Origin: Jiella endophytica
GTDB taxonomy: Bacteria > Pseudomonadota > Alphaproteobacteria > Rhizobiales > Rhizobiaceae
NCBI RefSeq assembly: GCF_004519335.1
Contig: NZ_SOZD01000006.1
Location: 298,698-362,697, forward strand
Length of the DNA: 64,000 bases
Direction: 5' to 3'
In this document: in pieces, positions 9,053 to 18,924 of the stretch
Layout of the letters: every line of letters begins with the position of its first letter
Position numbering within the stretch: position 1 is the stretch's first letter
Program-made: the position numbers and the translations under genes
Notes under the pieces: generated by a model
Seen by the model: the letters and a program-made list of their open reading frames with translations, nothing else
What the model was told of the DNA's origin: nothing
Database searches by the model: none

Positions 9053-10002
9053 CAGCCCTCCCTCTCCTGCTGGCGCTGCAGGATCGCGATCGGCACGACG
9101 AGGATCGCCACCAAAACGACAGCCACGGCCGAGGCGACGGGCCAGTCGCGATTGGTGAAGAACTCCAGCCAGACCGTCTTGCCGATCATCAGCGTCCGCG
9201 AGCCGCCGAGAAGGTCCGGGATGACGAACTCGCCGGCGGCGGGAATGAACACCAGGAAGCAGCCGGCGACGACGCCCGGCAGGGACAGCGGGAAGGTGAT
9301 CTTCCAGAAGGCCTTCAGCGGCGGCGAGCCGAGATCGGCCGCAGCCTCGATCAGGCTGTGATCCATGCGCTCGAGGCTGGCATAGATCGGCAGCGTCATG
9401 AACGGCAGATAGGAATAGACGATGCCGATGAAGATCGCGACCGGCGTGTTGAGAATGACCAGCGGCTGGTCGATCAATCCGAGAAAGAGCAGCAGCTGGT
9501 TGAATAGCCCCTCGGGCTTGAGGATGGCGATCCAGGCATAGACGCGGATGAGGAAGCTCGTCCAGAACGGCAGGATCACCAGCATCAAAAGCGTCGTGCG
9601 CCAGGCGGAGGGCGCCTTCGCCATGCCGTAGGCGAGCGGATAGGCGATCAGCAGCGTCAGGAGTGTCGAGGTCGCGGCGATGACCAGGCTGAGGATATAG
9701 GCGTCGAGATAGAGCTGGTCGCCGGCGATCCAGGCATAGTTGTCGAGGGAGAACTGCTGGAGGGCGCTCCACCATGTCGAGGGGTCGCCGAAGGTCGGGA
9801 TGTAAGGCGGCATCGCCACCGCCACCTGCGACAGCGAGATCTTGAAGACGATCAGGAACGGCACGAGGAACAACAGGACGAGCCAGAGGAACGGCACGCC
9901 GATGACGATGCGGCGGAACAGTCCGCCGGAGCCCGCCCTTTCCTCCGCCTGCGGGCCCCTGGCGCCGGCCCCCGTCGCTCCTCCCGACCTTGCCACCGCC
10001 AC
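9052..10002 (-). CDS. potH: Putrescine-type ABC transporter permease PotH
   Basis: A 316-residue permease. A Gly/Ala-rich N-terminal tail (about 1-28) precedes the first membrane helix (GVPFLWLVLLFLVPFLIVF), and about six helices follow. The EAA loop reads IEAAADLGSPPLKAFWKITFP. NWS-like periplasmic segments and DNYAWI resemble E. coli PotH. It is placed 5 bases after potG and overlaps potI. It forms the inner-membrane channel with PotI. Confidence 0.88.
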   Translation of the reverse strand: MAVARSGGATGAGARGPQAEERAGSGGLFRRIVIGVPFLWLVLLFLVPFLIVFKISLSQVAVAMPPYIPTFGDPSTWWSALQQFSLDNYAWIAGDQLYLDAYILSLVIAATSTLLTLLIAYPLAYGMAKAPSAWRTTLLMLVILPFWTSFLIRVYAWIAILKPEGLFNQLLLFLGLIDQPLVILNTPVAIFIGIVYSYLPFMTLPIYASLERMDHSLIEAAADLGSPPLKAFWKITFPLSLPGVVAGCFLVFIPAAGEFVIPDLLGGSRTLMIGKTVWLEFFTNRDWPVASAVAVVLVAILVVPIAILQRQQEREG

Positions 10003-10007
10003 CTCCG

Positions 10008-11144
10008 CTACTCGGCCAGGACGAGGCCGGCGTCCTCGTCGAACTGGACATAGGCCCGGTCGTGCCAGGTCAGCTGCAGCGGCCCCTGCCGCGTCGCGTT
10101 GACCATCGCGACCTTGACGATGGCGCCGTTGTTAAGGCGGATGTGGAACGAGGTGACGGGGCCGAAATAGGCGATGTCCCAGACCTCGCCTTCCACGACG
10201 TTCGGCCCCGGGACCGGCTCTGCGGCGATCCTCAACTTCTCCGGGCGAAGGACGTAGGAGACCGACTGACCGGCGGCCACCGGCACCTCGCTCGTCGCCA
10301 CGACGTCGAAGCCGGCGGTGGTCTCGATGGTGACGCGCTCGCCTTCCACCGAACGCACCACGCCTTCGAAGATGTTCACATTGCCGACGAAGTCGGCGAC
10401 GAAGCGGGAATTCGGCGCCTCGTAGACCTCGGCGGGCGTCGCCACCTGGACGATGCGCCCCTTGTCCATGACGGCGATGCGGTCCGCCATGGTCATCGCC
10501 TCCTCCTGGTCGTGGGTGACCATGATGAAGGTGGTCTTCAGCTGATACTGCAGATCGGAGAGCTCGAACTGGGTCTCCTCGCGCAGCTTCTTGTCGAGGG
10601 CGCCGAGCGGCTCGTCGAGTAGCAGCACCTTCGGCCGCTTGGCGAGCGAGCGGGCGAGTGCGACGCGCTGGCGCTGGCCGCCGGAGAGTTGGTCGGGCCT
10701 GCGCCGCGCATAGGTTTCGAGCTTGACGAGCTTCAGCACCTGGTCGACGCGCTCGGCGATCTCGCCCCGTGCCATCCCCTCCTGCTTCAGGCCGAAGGCG
10801 ATGTTCTTCTCGACGCTCATATGGGGAAACAGCGCATAGGACTGGAACATCATGTTGACCGGCCGGCGATAGGGCGGAATGCCGGCCAGATCCTCGCCGT
10901 CGAGAACGATGCGCCCTTCCGTCGGCGCCTCGAAGCCCGCCAGCATGCGAAGCAGCGTCGACTTGCCGCAGCCCGACGCCCCGAGGAGGGCGAAGAACTC
11001 GCCCTCGAAGATCGACAGGCTCAGATCGTCGACCGCGTCGAAATTGCCGAAGCGCTTGGTGACGCCCTCGAAGCGGATGAACGGCGTCGCGGCCTGATCG
11101 AGCCAGGGGGCAAAATCGCGACGGATGCTGCCGAGGGATTTCAT
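10008..11144 (-). CDS. potG: Polyamine ABC transporter ATP-binding protein PotG
   Basis: A 378-residue ATPase driving the Pot importer. Walker A GASGCGKST (about 53-61), the signature LSGGQRQRVALARSLA (about 153), Walker B VLLLDEPLGALD (about 175), the H-loop VTHDQEEA, and a C-terminal TOBE_2 domain from about 280. The stretch GYRRPVNMMFQSYALFPHM-like region is close to PotG of enterobacteria. I chose the ATG at 11144. A TTG at 11153 with GGGGAC just upstream is a real alternative adding three residues. The operon runs from potF at the right to potI at the left. Confidence 0.9.
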   Translation of the reverse strand: MKSLGSIRRDFAPWLDQAATPFIRFEGVTKRFGNFDAVDDLSLSIFEGEFFALLGASGCGKSTLLRMLAGFEAPTEGRIVLDGEDLAGIPPYRRPVNMMFQSYALFPHMSVEKNIAFGLKQEGMARGEIAERVDQVLKLVKLETYARRRPDQLSGGQRQRVALARSLAKRPKVLLLDEPLGALDKKLREETQFELSDLQYQLKTTFIMVTHDQEEAMTMADRIAVMDKGRIVQVATPAEVYEAPNSRFVADFVGNVNIFEGVVRSVEGERVTIETTAGFDVVATSEVPVAAGQSVSYVLRPEKLRIAAEPVPGPNVVEGEVWDIAYFGPVTSFHIRLNNGAIVKVAMVNATRQGPLQLTWHDRAYVQFDEDAGLVLAE

Positions 11145-11210
11145 GGGGCGCAACGCGTCCCCGGCCGCCCAGAAGACGCGACGGCCCGTGTCTCGACCTG
11201 CATGATCCTC

Positions 11211-12317
11211 CTACTGACCCGTGACGATGCTCGTCCACAAGCGGGTCTGCATACGCTGCGCCTTCGGTCCCTTCGGCAGAATCGCGGTCAGGCGCTTCTG
11301 CGTCTCCTCGGGCGGATACACCCCTGGGTCGTTCAGGATCTCTTTGTCCACATACTGCTTCGCCGCGAGATTCCCGCTCGCATAATTGACGAAATTCGTC
11401 GCCTTGGCGATGACCTCGGGCTTCATCAGATAGTTCATAAATTCGTGCGCGGCTTCGGGATGCGGGGCGTCGGCCGGGATCGCCATGTTGTCGAGCCAGA
11501 TCACCGCGCCTTCCCGCGGGATGACGTATTTGATCTCGACCCCGCGCCCGGCTTCCTTGGCGCGGTCGCGCGCCTGCAGCATGTCGCCGGACCAGCCATG
11601 GGCCATGCAGATGTCGCCATTGGCGAGCGCCTGGATGTTTTCGGACGAATGGAACTTGCGCACATAGGGGCGGATCGACAAGAGCAGTTCCTTGACCTTG
11701 TCGAGATCGCCCGGGTCGTCGGAATTCGGGTCGAGACCGAGATAGATCAGCGCCGCCGGAACCACCTCGTCGGCGGTGTCGAGCACGTAGATGCCGCAGT
11801 CGGACAGCTTTTCGGCGAGCTTCGGATCGAAGAGCAGCGCCCAGGTGTCGAGCGGCTGGTCGTCGCCGAGACGTTTCTTCACCTCCTTGACGTTGAGCCC
11901 GAGCCCTGTGGTCCCCCACATGTAGTTGACCGCATACTGGTTGCCCGGGTCATAGGTCGCCAGGCGCTTCATGATCTCCGGATCCATGTTGTCGATATTC
12001 GGCAGCTTCGACTTGTCGAGCGCCTGGAAAACACCGGCATTGATCTGCCGGGCAAGGAAGCTGCCGGTCGGGACGACGACGTCGTAGCCGGTACCGCCGG
12101 TCAGAAGCTTGGTCTCGACGAGTTCGTTCGAATCGAAGACGTCGTAGACGACCTTGATCCCGGTCTCCTTGGTGAAGTCGGTGAGGATCGACTCGTCGAT
12201 ATAGTCAGACCAGTTGTAGACGTTGACCACCTTGTCGGCAGCCAGCGCCCCGCCCGCCGAAGATATCGCCGTCGCCAGGCAGAAGCCTGCAACAAGGCGC
12301 GTCAGAATATGCTTCAT
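11211..12317 (-). CDS. potF: Putrescine-binding periplasmic protein PotF
   Basis: A 368-residue extracellular solute-binding protein (SBP family 1, spermidine/putrescine type). The signal peptide is of about 24 residues and ends at GGALAA, followed by the hallmark VVNVYNWSDYIDESILTDF. Later motifs include GYDVVVPTGSFLARQI and MAHGWSGDM, as in PotF. The ATG at 12317 is preceded only by a weak GG-rich stretch. The frame extends 23 codons upstream but those residues would precede the signal peptide. It is the first gene of the operon. The 66 bases between it and potG hold no gene. Confidence 0.9.
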   Translation of the reverse strand: MKHILTRLVAGFCLATAISSAGGALAADKVVNVYNWSDYIDESILTDFTKETGIKVVYDVFDSNELVETKLLTGGTGYDVVVPTGSFLARQINAGVFQALDKSKLPNIDNMDPEIMKRLATYDPGNQYAVNYMWGTTGLGLNVKEVKKRLGDDQPLDTWALLFDPKLAEKLSDCGIYVLDTADEVVPAALIYLGLDPNSDDPGDLDKVKELLLSIRPYVRKFHSSENIQALANGDICMAHGWSGDMLQARDRAKEAGRGVEIKYVIPREGAVIWLDNMAIPADAPHPEAAHEFMNYLMKPEVIAKATNFVNYASGNLAAKQYVDKEILNDPGVYPPEETQKRLTAILPKGPKAQRMQTRLWTSIVTGQ

Positions 12318-12451
12318 GTCGGAACCACCCCATTCGCGAATGCCGTTCGAGGCCGCCGCCGGCCCGGTCTGCGCAAACGCAACCATAGCGGCAACGATCG
12401 GCCGATTCCTAGCCTTCCGACGCCAAGAAATGAATCAAGCGTGATTTCTGC

Positions 12452-12958
12452 TCAATCGAGCGTCAGGCGCTGCATGAAGCGGGCGTCGGCTCCATAGGCG
12501 GAAAGCGACGCGGGAGCGAGGTCGTCATCGGCGGGGAGGAAGCCGAATCGCTGCCAGAAGGGCACCGTGCCGTAGACGGAGACGAGGCATGCCTGCGGAT
12601 AGGCGCTGGCTGCCAGCAGCAGCGCCGCCACCACCTCTTCGGCATGGCGGTGGCCCCTCGCCTCGGGCGCGATGGCGACGTCGTGGATGTAGAAGGCGTC
12701 GGCGTCGGGCGGGACCGCCCCGATCAGCGTGTTCAGCGATGGCGGGTGGGGATAGAGGATCGGGTGGCCGACCGCATAGCCGGCAGGCTCGCCCTTCAGA
12801 TCGAGCGCGAGGCAGCCACTGGGAAAGAGGCAAAGCCGCTCGGCGAACACCGCCTCGTCCTCGGGCAGGCCGGGATGGATGCGGCCAGCGAGCGCCATGA
12901 CGGCCGGAAGGTCGCCGGCACGCATCGGGCGCCAGGCGGCGGGTGTGGCAGCCGTCAT
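12452..12958 (-). CDS. GNAT family N-acetyltransferase
   Basis: 168 residues. The acetyl-CoA site is seen at HDVAIAPEARGHRHAEEVVAAL-like sequence (about 90-110), where V-A-I-x-P-x-x-R-G precedes the helix, although the usual final G-x-G/A is degenerate. The late VSVYGTVPFWQRFGFLP is the typical strand-turn before the GNAT C terminus. The acceptor is unknown. The ATG at 12958 is preferred over a TTG 9 bases upstream. It lies upstream of potF on the same strand with a gap of about 130 bases, so it is not clearly in the operon. Confidence 0.8.
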   Translation of the reverse strand: MTAATPAAWRPMRAGDLPAVMALAGRIHPGLPEDEAVFAERLCLFPSGCLALDLKGEPAGYAVGHPILYPHPPSLNTLIGAVPPDADAFYIHDVAIAPEARGHRHAEEVVAALLLAASAYPQACLVSVYGTVPFWQRFGFLPADDDLAPASLSAYGADARFMQRLTLD

Positions 12959-13004
12959 CGGGTCCAACGGCCATAAGGGAGGATGCTTCTCCCCTCGCCC
13001 GGCC

Positions 13005-13799
13005 TCAGCGGTGCTTGCTGCCTTCGCCGTAGAACAGCTTTTCCCATTTCTTGTGCGCCTTGTAGCCCTCGCGGATGAAGGGCGTGAACACCGCCATGTT
13101 GAGCACCGCCTTGTTGGTGAGGCGGGCCGGGAAGTTCAGCGGTTTTTCGAAATCGACGAACAGCACCACCCGCACCTTGTCGGAGTGGTTCCAGGCCTCG
13201 TGCTCATAGGCGTCGTCGAAGATCAGCGCCTTGCCTTCCTCCCAGTGGCAGACCTGGTCGTCGACGCGGATGGCGATCTTGTCCGGCTCGGGCGGCACGA
13301 TCAGGCCGAGATGGAAGCGCAAGACGCCGTTATACGGGCCTCGATGGGCCGGCAGATGCTTGCCGGGCTCGAAGATCGAGAACATCGCCGATTTCAGCCC
13401 CGGGATCTTCTGCAGGATCCGCCAGGTCTCGGGACACTGGGCGATGGCGTTTTCCGAGGTGATGCCGTAGCCGCAGAGAAAGAAGGTCTTCCAGTTGCTG
13501 TCGGAGGAGATCGACCGCACCTCGGCGGAGATCTCGTGGAACGCCGGCAGGTCGCCCTTGCGCACCAGCACCTTGTCCAGCTCCTCGCGGATCAGGTGCC
13601 ACTCCGCCTCGACCTCGCGGGCCCAGGGGAAGGCATCCGTCTCGAAGACGGGCGGGTTACCGACGGCGGAATGCTTCAGATTGAGCGCTTCGGCACCGTC
13701 GACGAGTTTCTGCACGGCGCGGGCGACGAAACCCTCGCGCGTCAACGTATCCTCGATGCCCTCGGTCTTCAGTTTCTGCTGGCTGACGCTCTTGTCCAT
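13005..13799 (-). CDS. Aspartyl/asparaginyl beta-hydroxylase domain protein (LpxO/OlsC/OlsD type)
   Basis: A 264-residue Fe(II)/2-oxoglutarate dioxygenase of the Asp/Asn beta-hydroxylase family. In Gram-negatives members hydroxylate fatty acyl chains of lipid A (LpxO) or ornithine lipids (OlsC, OlsD). The iron-binding motif begins at PAHRGPYNGVLRFHLGL, the second His is in YEHEAWNHS, and the 2-oxoglutarate Arg is in VRVVLFVDF. There is no membrane helix in the visible sequence. The ATG at 13799 follows an open frame of 53 further codons that look non-coding. It is the only gene on its side of a 155-base gap to the next gene. Which lipid it modifies cannot be told. Confidence 0.82.
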   Translation of the reverse strand: MDKSVSQQKLKTEGIEDTLTREGFVARAVQKLVDGAEALNLKHSAVGNPPVFETDAFPWAREVEAEWHLIREELDKVLVRKGDLPAFHEISAEVRSISSDSNWKTFFLCGYGITSENAIAQCPETWRILQKIPGLKSAMFSIFEPGKHLPAHRGPYNGVLRFHLGLIVPPEPDKIAIRVDDQVCHWEEGKALIFDDAYEHEAWNHSDKVRVVLFVDFEKPLNFPARLTNKAVLNMAVFTPFIREGYKAHKKWEKLFYGEGSKHR

Positions 13800-13954
13800 G
13801 ATTCTACGCTTCAATTTGCACGTGGCGTTCGATCGGAGACCGAAATGGCCCGCGTCGGCCTGCAATGACCGCAGGCGGACGGTGGATCGTGACGGTTCGG
13901 TGACGGAGGGATCCCGTTCGATCGAACGCTTTCGCAGCCGATTTGGACCCGGCA

Positions 13955-15376
13955 TCACTGGAAGTCAAACGCCGAAAGGCCGGTGACCATCTCGTCGAGG
14001 CCGAGCGGGCGGGTGAGCGGCGGCTCGGCCCGGGCGAGACAGCCCTGCCGCTCGCACAGCCGGCAGGCCGGGCCGATCCTGACGATCGCCGACTTCTCGC
14101 CGAGATGCCGGCCGTAGACGGTCTCGTCCTTGAAGCCGATGTCGCAGCCGACGAGGATCGCGGTGCGGCGCGGCCGCTCCTCGAAGCCGCCGGAAATCCC
14201 CTCGAGGGTGCGGGCGATCAGCAGGAATTCGGCGCCGTCCGGCATTTCCGCGCGCTCGACGAGTATCTGGCCCGGCTGGGCGAAAGCGGCATGGATCGGC
14301 AATTTCGGACAGCCGCCGCCGAAGCGCTGGACGGGAAAGCCTCTGGCGCCGGCGCGGCGGAAGCGGTGGCCGGCATTGTCGACTTCCAGCATGAAGAAGG
14401 GAACGCCCGGCGCACCCTGGCGCTGCAGCATGGTGAGACGATTGGCCGCCTGTTCGAAGGAGACCTGGAAGCGCCCCTTCAGAACGTCGATGTCGTAGCC
14501 CGCCCGCTCGGCGGCGCCCTGGAAGGCCTGATAGGGCATCATCAGGGCGTGGGCGGCATAGCGGACGAGCTCGAAGCGGGCGAGCCGCCGCGCCTCGTCC
14601 GTCTCGAAGGTGAAGGTGCGGCTCTCCGCCTCGACAACGTCGCCGATCGCCATCTGGCAGACCTCCATGGCGGTCTCGCGGATGCGGTCGGCCACCGACA
14701 GCCGCTCGGAGAGAAACAGGCGCCGGGAATGGCGGTCGAAACGCCGACGCCAGAGCGGCATGGTGGCGAGCGGCAGCACCCTCACCGAGACGTCGTGCTC
14801 GCGTTTCAGCCAGGCGCGCATGGCGCCGAGAAGGTCGTCGCCCGGCGCGAGCCTTGCATGCAGCGCTTCGGCGGCGGTCTCGATGGCGGCAAAGAAGTTC
14901 GGCCGCGTCTCGAACACCTCGTGCACCTCGTCGATCGGCAGCCTCGCACCGGCCGAGCCGAGCATCCGCCCCTCGCGGGCGAGCAGCTGCGACAGGTCGG
15001 AGAGCCGCACCTGCTGTTCGCGATAGGCCCGGTAAAGCTTGGAGACGCCCGCCGCGGCGTTGGGCGCCGCATCGGCGAGTTCGACGAGTTCCTGGTCGCC
15101 CGGCAGTTCCCCGGCGAGCAGCGGATCGGAGAAGATCGCCTTCAGCTCGGAAAAGACGCCCTGCTGGCGCCCCGCCTGCAGGTCGGCGAGGTCGACATGA
15201 TAGGTCTCGGAGAGCTTGAGGAGCAGCTGAACGGTGAGCGGGCGCTGGTTGCGCTCGATGAGATTCAGATAGGACGGCGAGATGCCGAGCTCGTCGGCCA
15301 TCGCCGTCTGGGTCAGGTTGAGGCCGTTGCGAATGCGGCGGATGCGCGGGCCGGCGAAGATCTTGTTCTCGGCCAT
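13955..15376 (-). CDS. Short-chain fatty acyl regulator (ScfR/RamB/PrpR family, XRE)
   Basis: A 473-residue transcription factor. An N-terminal Cro/CI helix-turn-helix (about 8-65: RIRRIRNGLNLTQTAMADEL, then GISPSYLNLIERNQRPLT) is followed by an IrrE-like middle and the C-terminal DUF2083/ScfRs domain. The latter has Cys motifs (CRLCERQGC near 440) like those that bind an iron-sulfur cluster in RamB/PrpR relatives. Family members control isocitrate lyase and propionyl/acetyl-CoA metabolism. It is divergent from aceA, with about 670 bases between. This supports aceA as its target, probably with autoregulation through shared sites (see 15686-15868). Confidence 0.88.
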   Translation of the reverse strand: MAENKIFAGPRIRRIRNGLNLTQTAMADELGISPSYLNLIERNQRPLTVQLLLKLSETYHVDLADLQAGRQQGVFSELKAIFSDPLLAGELPGDQELVELADAAPNAAAGVSKLYRAYREQQVRLSDLSQLLAREGRMLGSAGARLPIDEVHEVFETRPNFFAAIETAAEALHARLAPGDDLLGAMRAWLKREHDVSVRVLPLATMPLWRRRFDRHSRRLFLSERLSVADRIRETAMEVCQMAIGDVVEAESRTFTFETDEARRLARFELVRYAAHALMMPYQAFQGAAERAGYDIDVLKGRFQVSFEQAANRLTMLQRQGAPGVPFFMLEVDNAGHRFRRAGARGFPVQRFGGGCPKLPIHAAFAQPGQILVERAEMPDGAEFLLIARTLEGISGGFEERPRRTAILVGCDIGFKDETVYGRHLGEKSAIVRIGPACRLCERQGCLARAEPPLTRPLGLDEMVTGLSAFDFQ

Positions 15377-15482
15377 GGCGGCTAGGCGCCCCTCGCCGCG
15401 ATCGTCCTCGAGACGGCTCGCGGGCTTCCAGCGCTATCGCCGGGTGTTTGCCGGCGCGCGAGCCGCCAGACGGGAGACAGCC

Positions 15483-15623
15483 TCAGATCGCCAGCGAGCG
15501 GCCGGACTTGCGGGCGCAGGCCGGGCCGGGGCCGCGCATATAATGGCGCTCCGGCCGGTAGGTCGGATGGATGAATTCGCTGACTGCCCGCAGCATGGAC
15601 AGGATGAGATTCGTGCCGGTCAT
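15483..15623 (-). CDS. Possible 46-residue small protein
   Basis: A short reading frame upstream of the regulator gene. The ATG at 15621-15623 has GAGGG four bases upstream, a good ribosome site. The product begins MTGTNLILSMLRAVSEFIHP and ends in a basic tail. Composition is not obviously random, but I recognise no family. It could be a leader peptide or a small conserved protein. Alternatively it is chance in a long intergenic region. Confidence 0.4.
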   Translation of the reverse strand: MTGTNLILSMLRAVSEFIHPTYRPERHYMRGPGPACARKSGRSLAI

Positions 15624-16042
15624 GACACCCTCGACGGTTTCGGTCCTCCACCTCCCAATGGAAACACAAAAGTAATTCCTGAAGCTTGACAAATTGCGAA
15701 TGAAAAGAGGTGCTTAGGTGCATGTGGGAACCATCTGTCGGGCTGTTTTTAGGCAAGACGTGGCAAGTTCGGCGAAATCGGCGTCGCTGCGGCTTTCAGG
15801 TGACAGTCGCCGTCCGGCGAGACTAGCCGAAAAATCCTCCGCTCGCGCCTTTACATATTTGACAAATTTACATTCCCATCCTGTCAATCGCAACACATTG
15901 CGACGCGAAATATCCTGGCTTTCCGCCTCGCATCCCTTCGCTCACGCGGCCGCAAGTGTCAGTTATCGCAACGACCGGCCGGGATCGGCGGCTTCGCTCC
16001 GCCAGTCCCACTGCCAGGCACGATCCGAGTGGAGGGTATCAC
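15624..16042. promoter_or_regulatory. scfR-aceA regulatory region with repeated TTGACAAATT boxes
   Basis: About 420 bases with no convincing gene and an AT-richer composition than its surroundings. The 10-mer ttgacaaatt occurs twice in the same orientation, at 15686-15695 and 15859-15868. Two related words, attgcgaa (15693-15700) and attgcgacgcgaaa (about 15897-15910), lie nearby. RamB/ScfR-type regulators bind short A/T-rich TTTGC-containing sites, so these are candidate operators. TTGACA also fits a -35 box, so either copy could be a promoter element instead. The aceA ribosome site GGAGG lies at about 16031-16035. Confidence 0.45.
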
Positions 16043-17350
<1,308 letters not shown>

Positions 17351-17591
17351 CGAAGCTGCGGGCGGGACGGCCGAAAGGCGTCGCCCCGCATCGCTGGGAC
17401 GAATTGCGGGCCAGCCACGTTCAGGGCCCGCAGGCGACCGGACGGCGTCTTGGGAGAGCCGTCCGGTCGATCAGACCGCAACCATGCCTTCTGACGGGTT
17501 GCGGCCCATCCAACGACGTGCAGCAGCCGAACGGCTTCGGCAGGCTATCCGCCGCCGGTGACCCGTTTGCCGACAATCAGGGAGAAAAACG

Positions 17592-17846
17592 ATGAGTGCA
17601 GTTGCCAACGACCTTCCCCGCACCCGCGTCAAGGAGCGGGCGGAGGAGCAGTCTTCGGCCATGGACGAGGCACAGCAGACCGCCATCCGCATGCTCGCCA
17701 ATGACCTCCATCGTCTCAACCAGTCCGTCATGAAGGCGGTCGAGGCCGGCGTCTCGGTCGAGCTCGTCCGCTCGGCCCGCCACCACGGCGGCAACGGCAA
17801 CTGGGGCGACCTGCTGATCCCGGTGGTGCTGAAGAGCGGCGATTGA
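17592..17846 (+). CDS. Small conserved hypothetical protein downstream of aceA
   Basis: 84 residues, mostly helical and charged, starting MSAVANDLPRTRVKERAEEQ. A helical middle with repeated hydrophobic positions (MLANDLHRLNQSVMKAVEAG) ends in GGNGNWGDLLIPVVLKSGD. The ribosome site GGGAGAAAA lies close upstream. It follows aceA by 241 bases in the same direction, so the two may be co-regulated. I do not recognise a named family. Confidence 0.65.
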   Translation: MSAVANDLPRTRVKERAEEQSSAMDEAQQTAIRMLANDLHRLNQSVMKAVEAGVSVELVRSARHHGGNGNWGDLLIPVVLKSGD

Positions 17847-18026
17847 GGGGGACGGGTTGCATGCGGTGGCTCGGGCCTCCATCGGCCCGACCCATCGGAC
17901 AAGCGATACCTCGAGGCCCTGAAGCAGCGCTTGCTACGGCAGCTCGATTTCAATCATTGCGCCGACAGGCAACGAGCCTTTGTCGGTAGCACTCACTGTC
18001 TCGATCCGAGGCGATGCGACGTCTCT

Positions 18027-18377
18027 TCATTCGCCCAACCGTTCCATCATGCGCAGCACTGCCGGCCGCAAGGCCGGCAGATGCACGTCCAGGATCGACT
18101 GGATGTCGCTCTCGTTGATCCGGTAATATTCGTGACGAAGGAAATTGCCGAGGCTGATGATTTTCTGCCATGGCACCGTGGCCTCTTGGTCCCGCAATTC
18201 GGCAGGCAGTTCCTTTGCCGCTTCTGAAATGATCTGCAGCGCTCGCTCGGTGGCACGGATGAGCAGGAAATCGGCAAGGATCGCGTCGAATGTGAGCCCT
18301 TCGGTGTGGGCGAGGATGCCGTCGATGTTTTCTAGAATGTGCCCAAGCCGGACGCGTGGGTCCTTCGCGGAGGACAT
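18027..18377 (-). CDS. hepT: HepT-like (DUF86) protein of a HepT/MntA toxin-antitoxin pair
   Basis: A 116-residue all-helical HEPN protein. In type VII HepT/MntA systems HepT is an RNase toxin that the partner MntA silences by AMPylating a Tyr near the active site. The conserved end reads GNFLRHEYYRI: His and Tyr of the R-x4-6-H-x-Y motif are present. The Arg expected four or five residues before the His is a Gly, with an Arg next to the His instead. Activity is therefore uncertain. The ATG overlaps the stop of the nucleotidyltransferase gene by one base. Confidence 0.8.
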   Translation of the reverse strand: MSSAKDPRVRLGHILENIDGILAHTEGLTFDAILADFLLIRATERALQIISEAAKELPAELRDQEATVPWQKIISLGNFLRHEYYRINESDIQSILDVHLPALRPAVLRMMERLGE

Positions 18378-18676
18378 CAGAAGATCCGGATAGCGCTGTT
18401 TTCAATGGAAGGCCGATAGGCTGCCACGATGCGGTCGCGGGTGCTGAAGCCTATCTCCATTCCGGGGAAAGCCTTTTCCAGTTCCTCATAGGGTGCGAGG
18501 AAATCCATGATGTCCCTGTCTCCGCCATCGACGAAATCGGCCAGCAGATCGATGTCGCTGTCCGGCCCGGCCTCGTTGCGGGCGTAGGAGCCATAGAGAT
18601 ACAGCGCCGCCACCCCCAGGCTGCGCATCCGCGGCTCGATGGCTTTCAGGCGGGCAAGGATCGCATCGCGGGTCAT
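18377..18676 (-). CDS. mntA: MntA-like minimal nucleotidyltransferase antitoxin
   Basis: A 99-residue nucleotidyltransferase. The catalytic motif GSYARNEAGPDSDIDLL (about 29-45) fits G-S-x10-D-x-D. As in MntA proteins there is no separate substrate domain. It is the first gene of the pair and is translationally coupled to the HepT-like gene. The family role is to transfer AMP to the HepT partner. The pair sits between aceA and a long secreted protein gene, with about 180-250 bases on each side and no visible mobility genes. Confidence 0.8.
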   Translation of the reverse strand: MTRDAILARLKAIEPRMRSLGVAALYLYGSYARNEAGPDSDIDLLADFVDGGDRDIMDFLAPYEELEKAFPGMEIGFSTRDRIVAAYRPSIENSAIRIF

Positions 18677-18924
18677 GCGCCCAGTCTACAGCACCGGCCC
18701 GGAAATCGGAATCGATTCTCGGAAAGCACGATGCGGTGATTCGATCAGTCAGAGGCCGTCCGGCACGGCATGGCCCCTCAATTTCCGCCGGCGCCGATGC
18801 TATCAAGCTTTGCGATTGACTTGACCTCACGCTGCGTCTCAACTGGCGCGGGGCAGCAAGGGTCGTGTCCGCGGCGGCGATCGGTGCCGGCGCGCCGACC
18901 GGCCGTTATGCAGGTCCTGTCCGG

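Noticed and set aside
10132..11919. Long minus-strand open frame crossing potG and potF in another phase
   Set aside because: The product is Arg/Gly-rich with no motifs, while the overlapping phases encode intact PotG and PotF.
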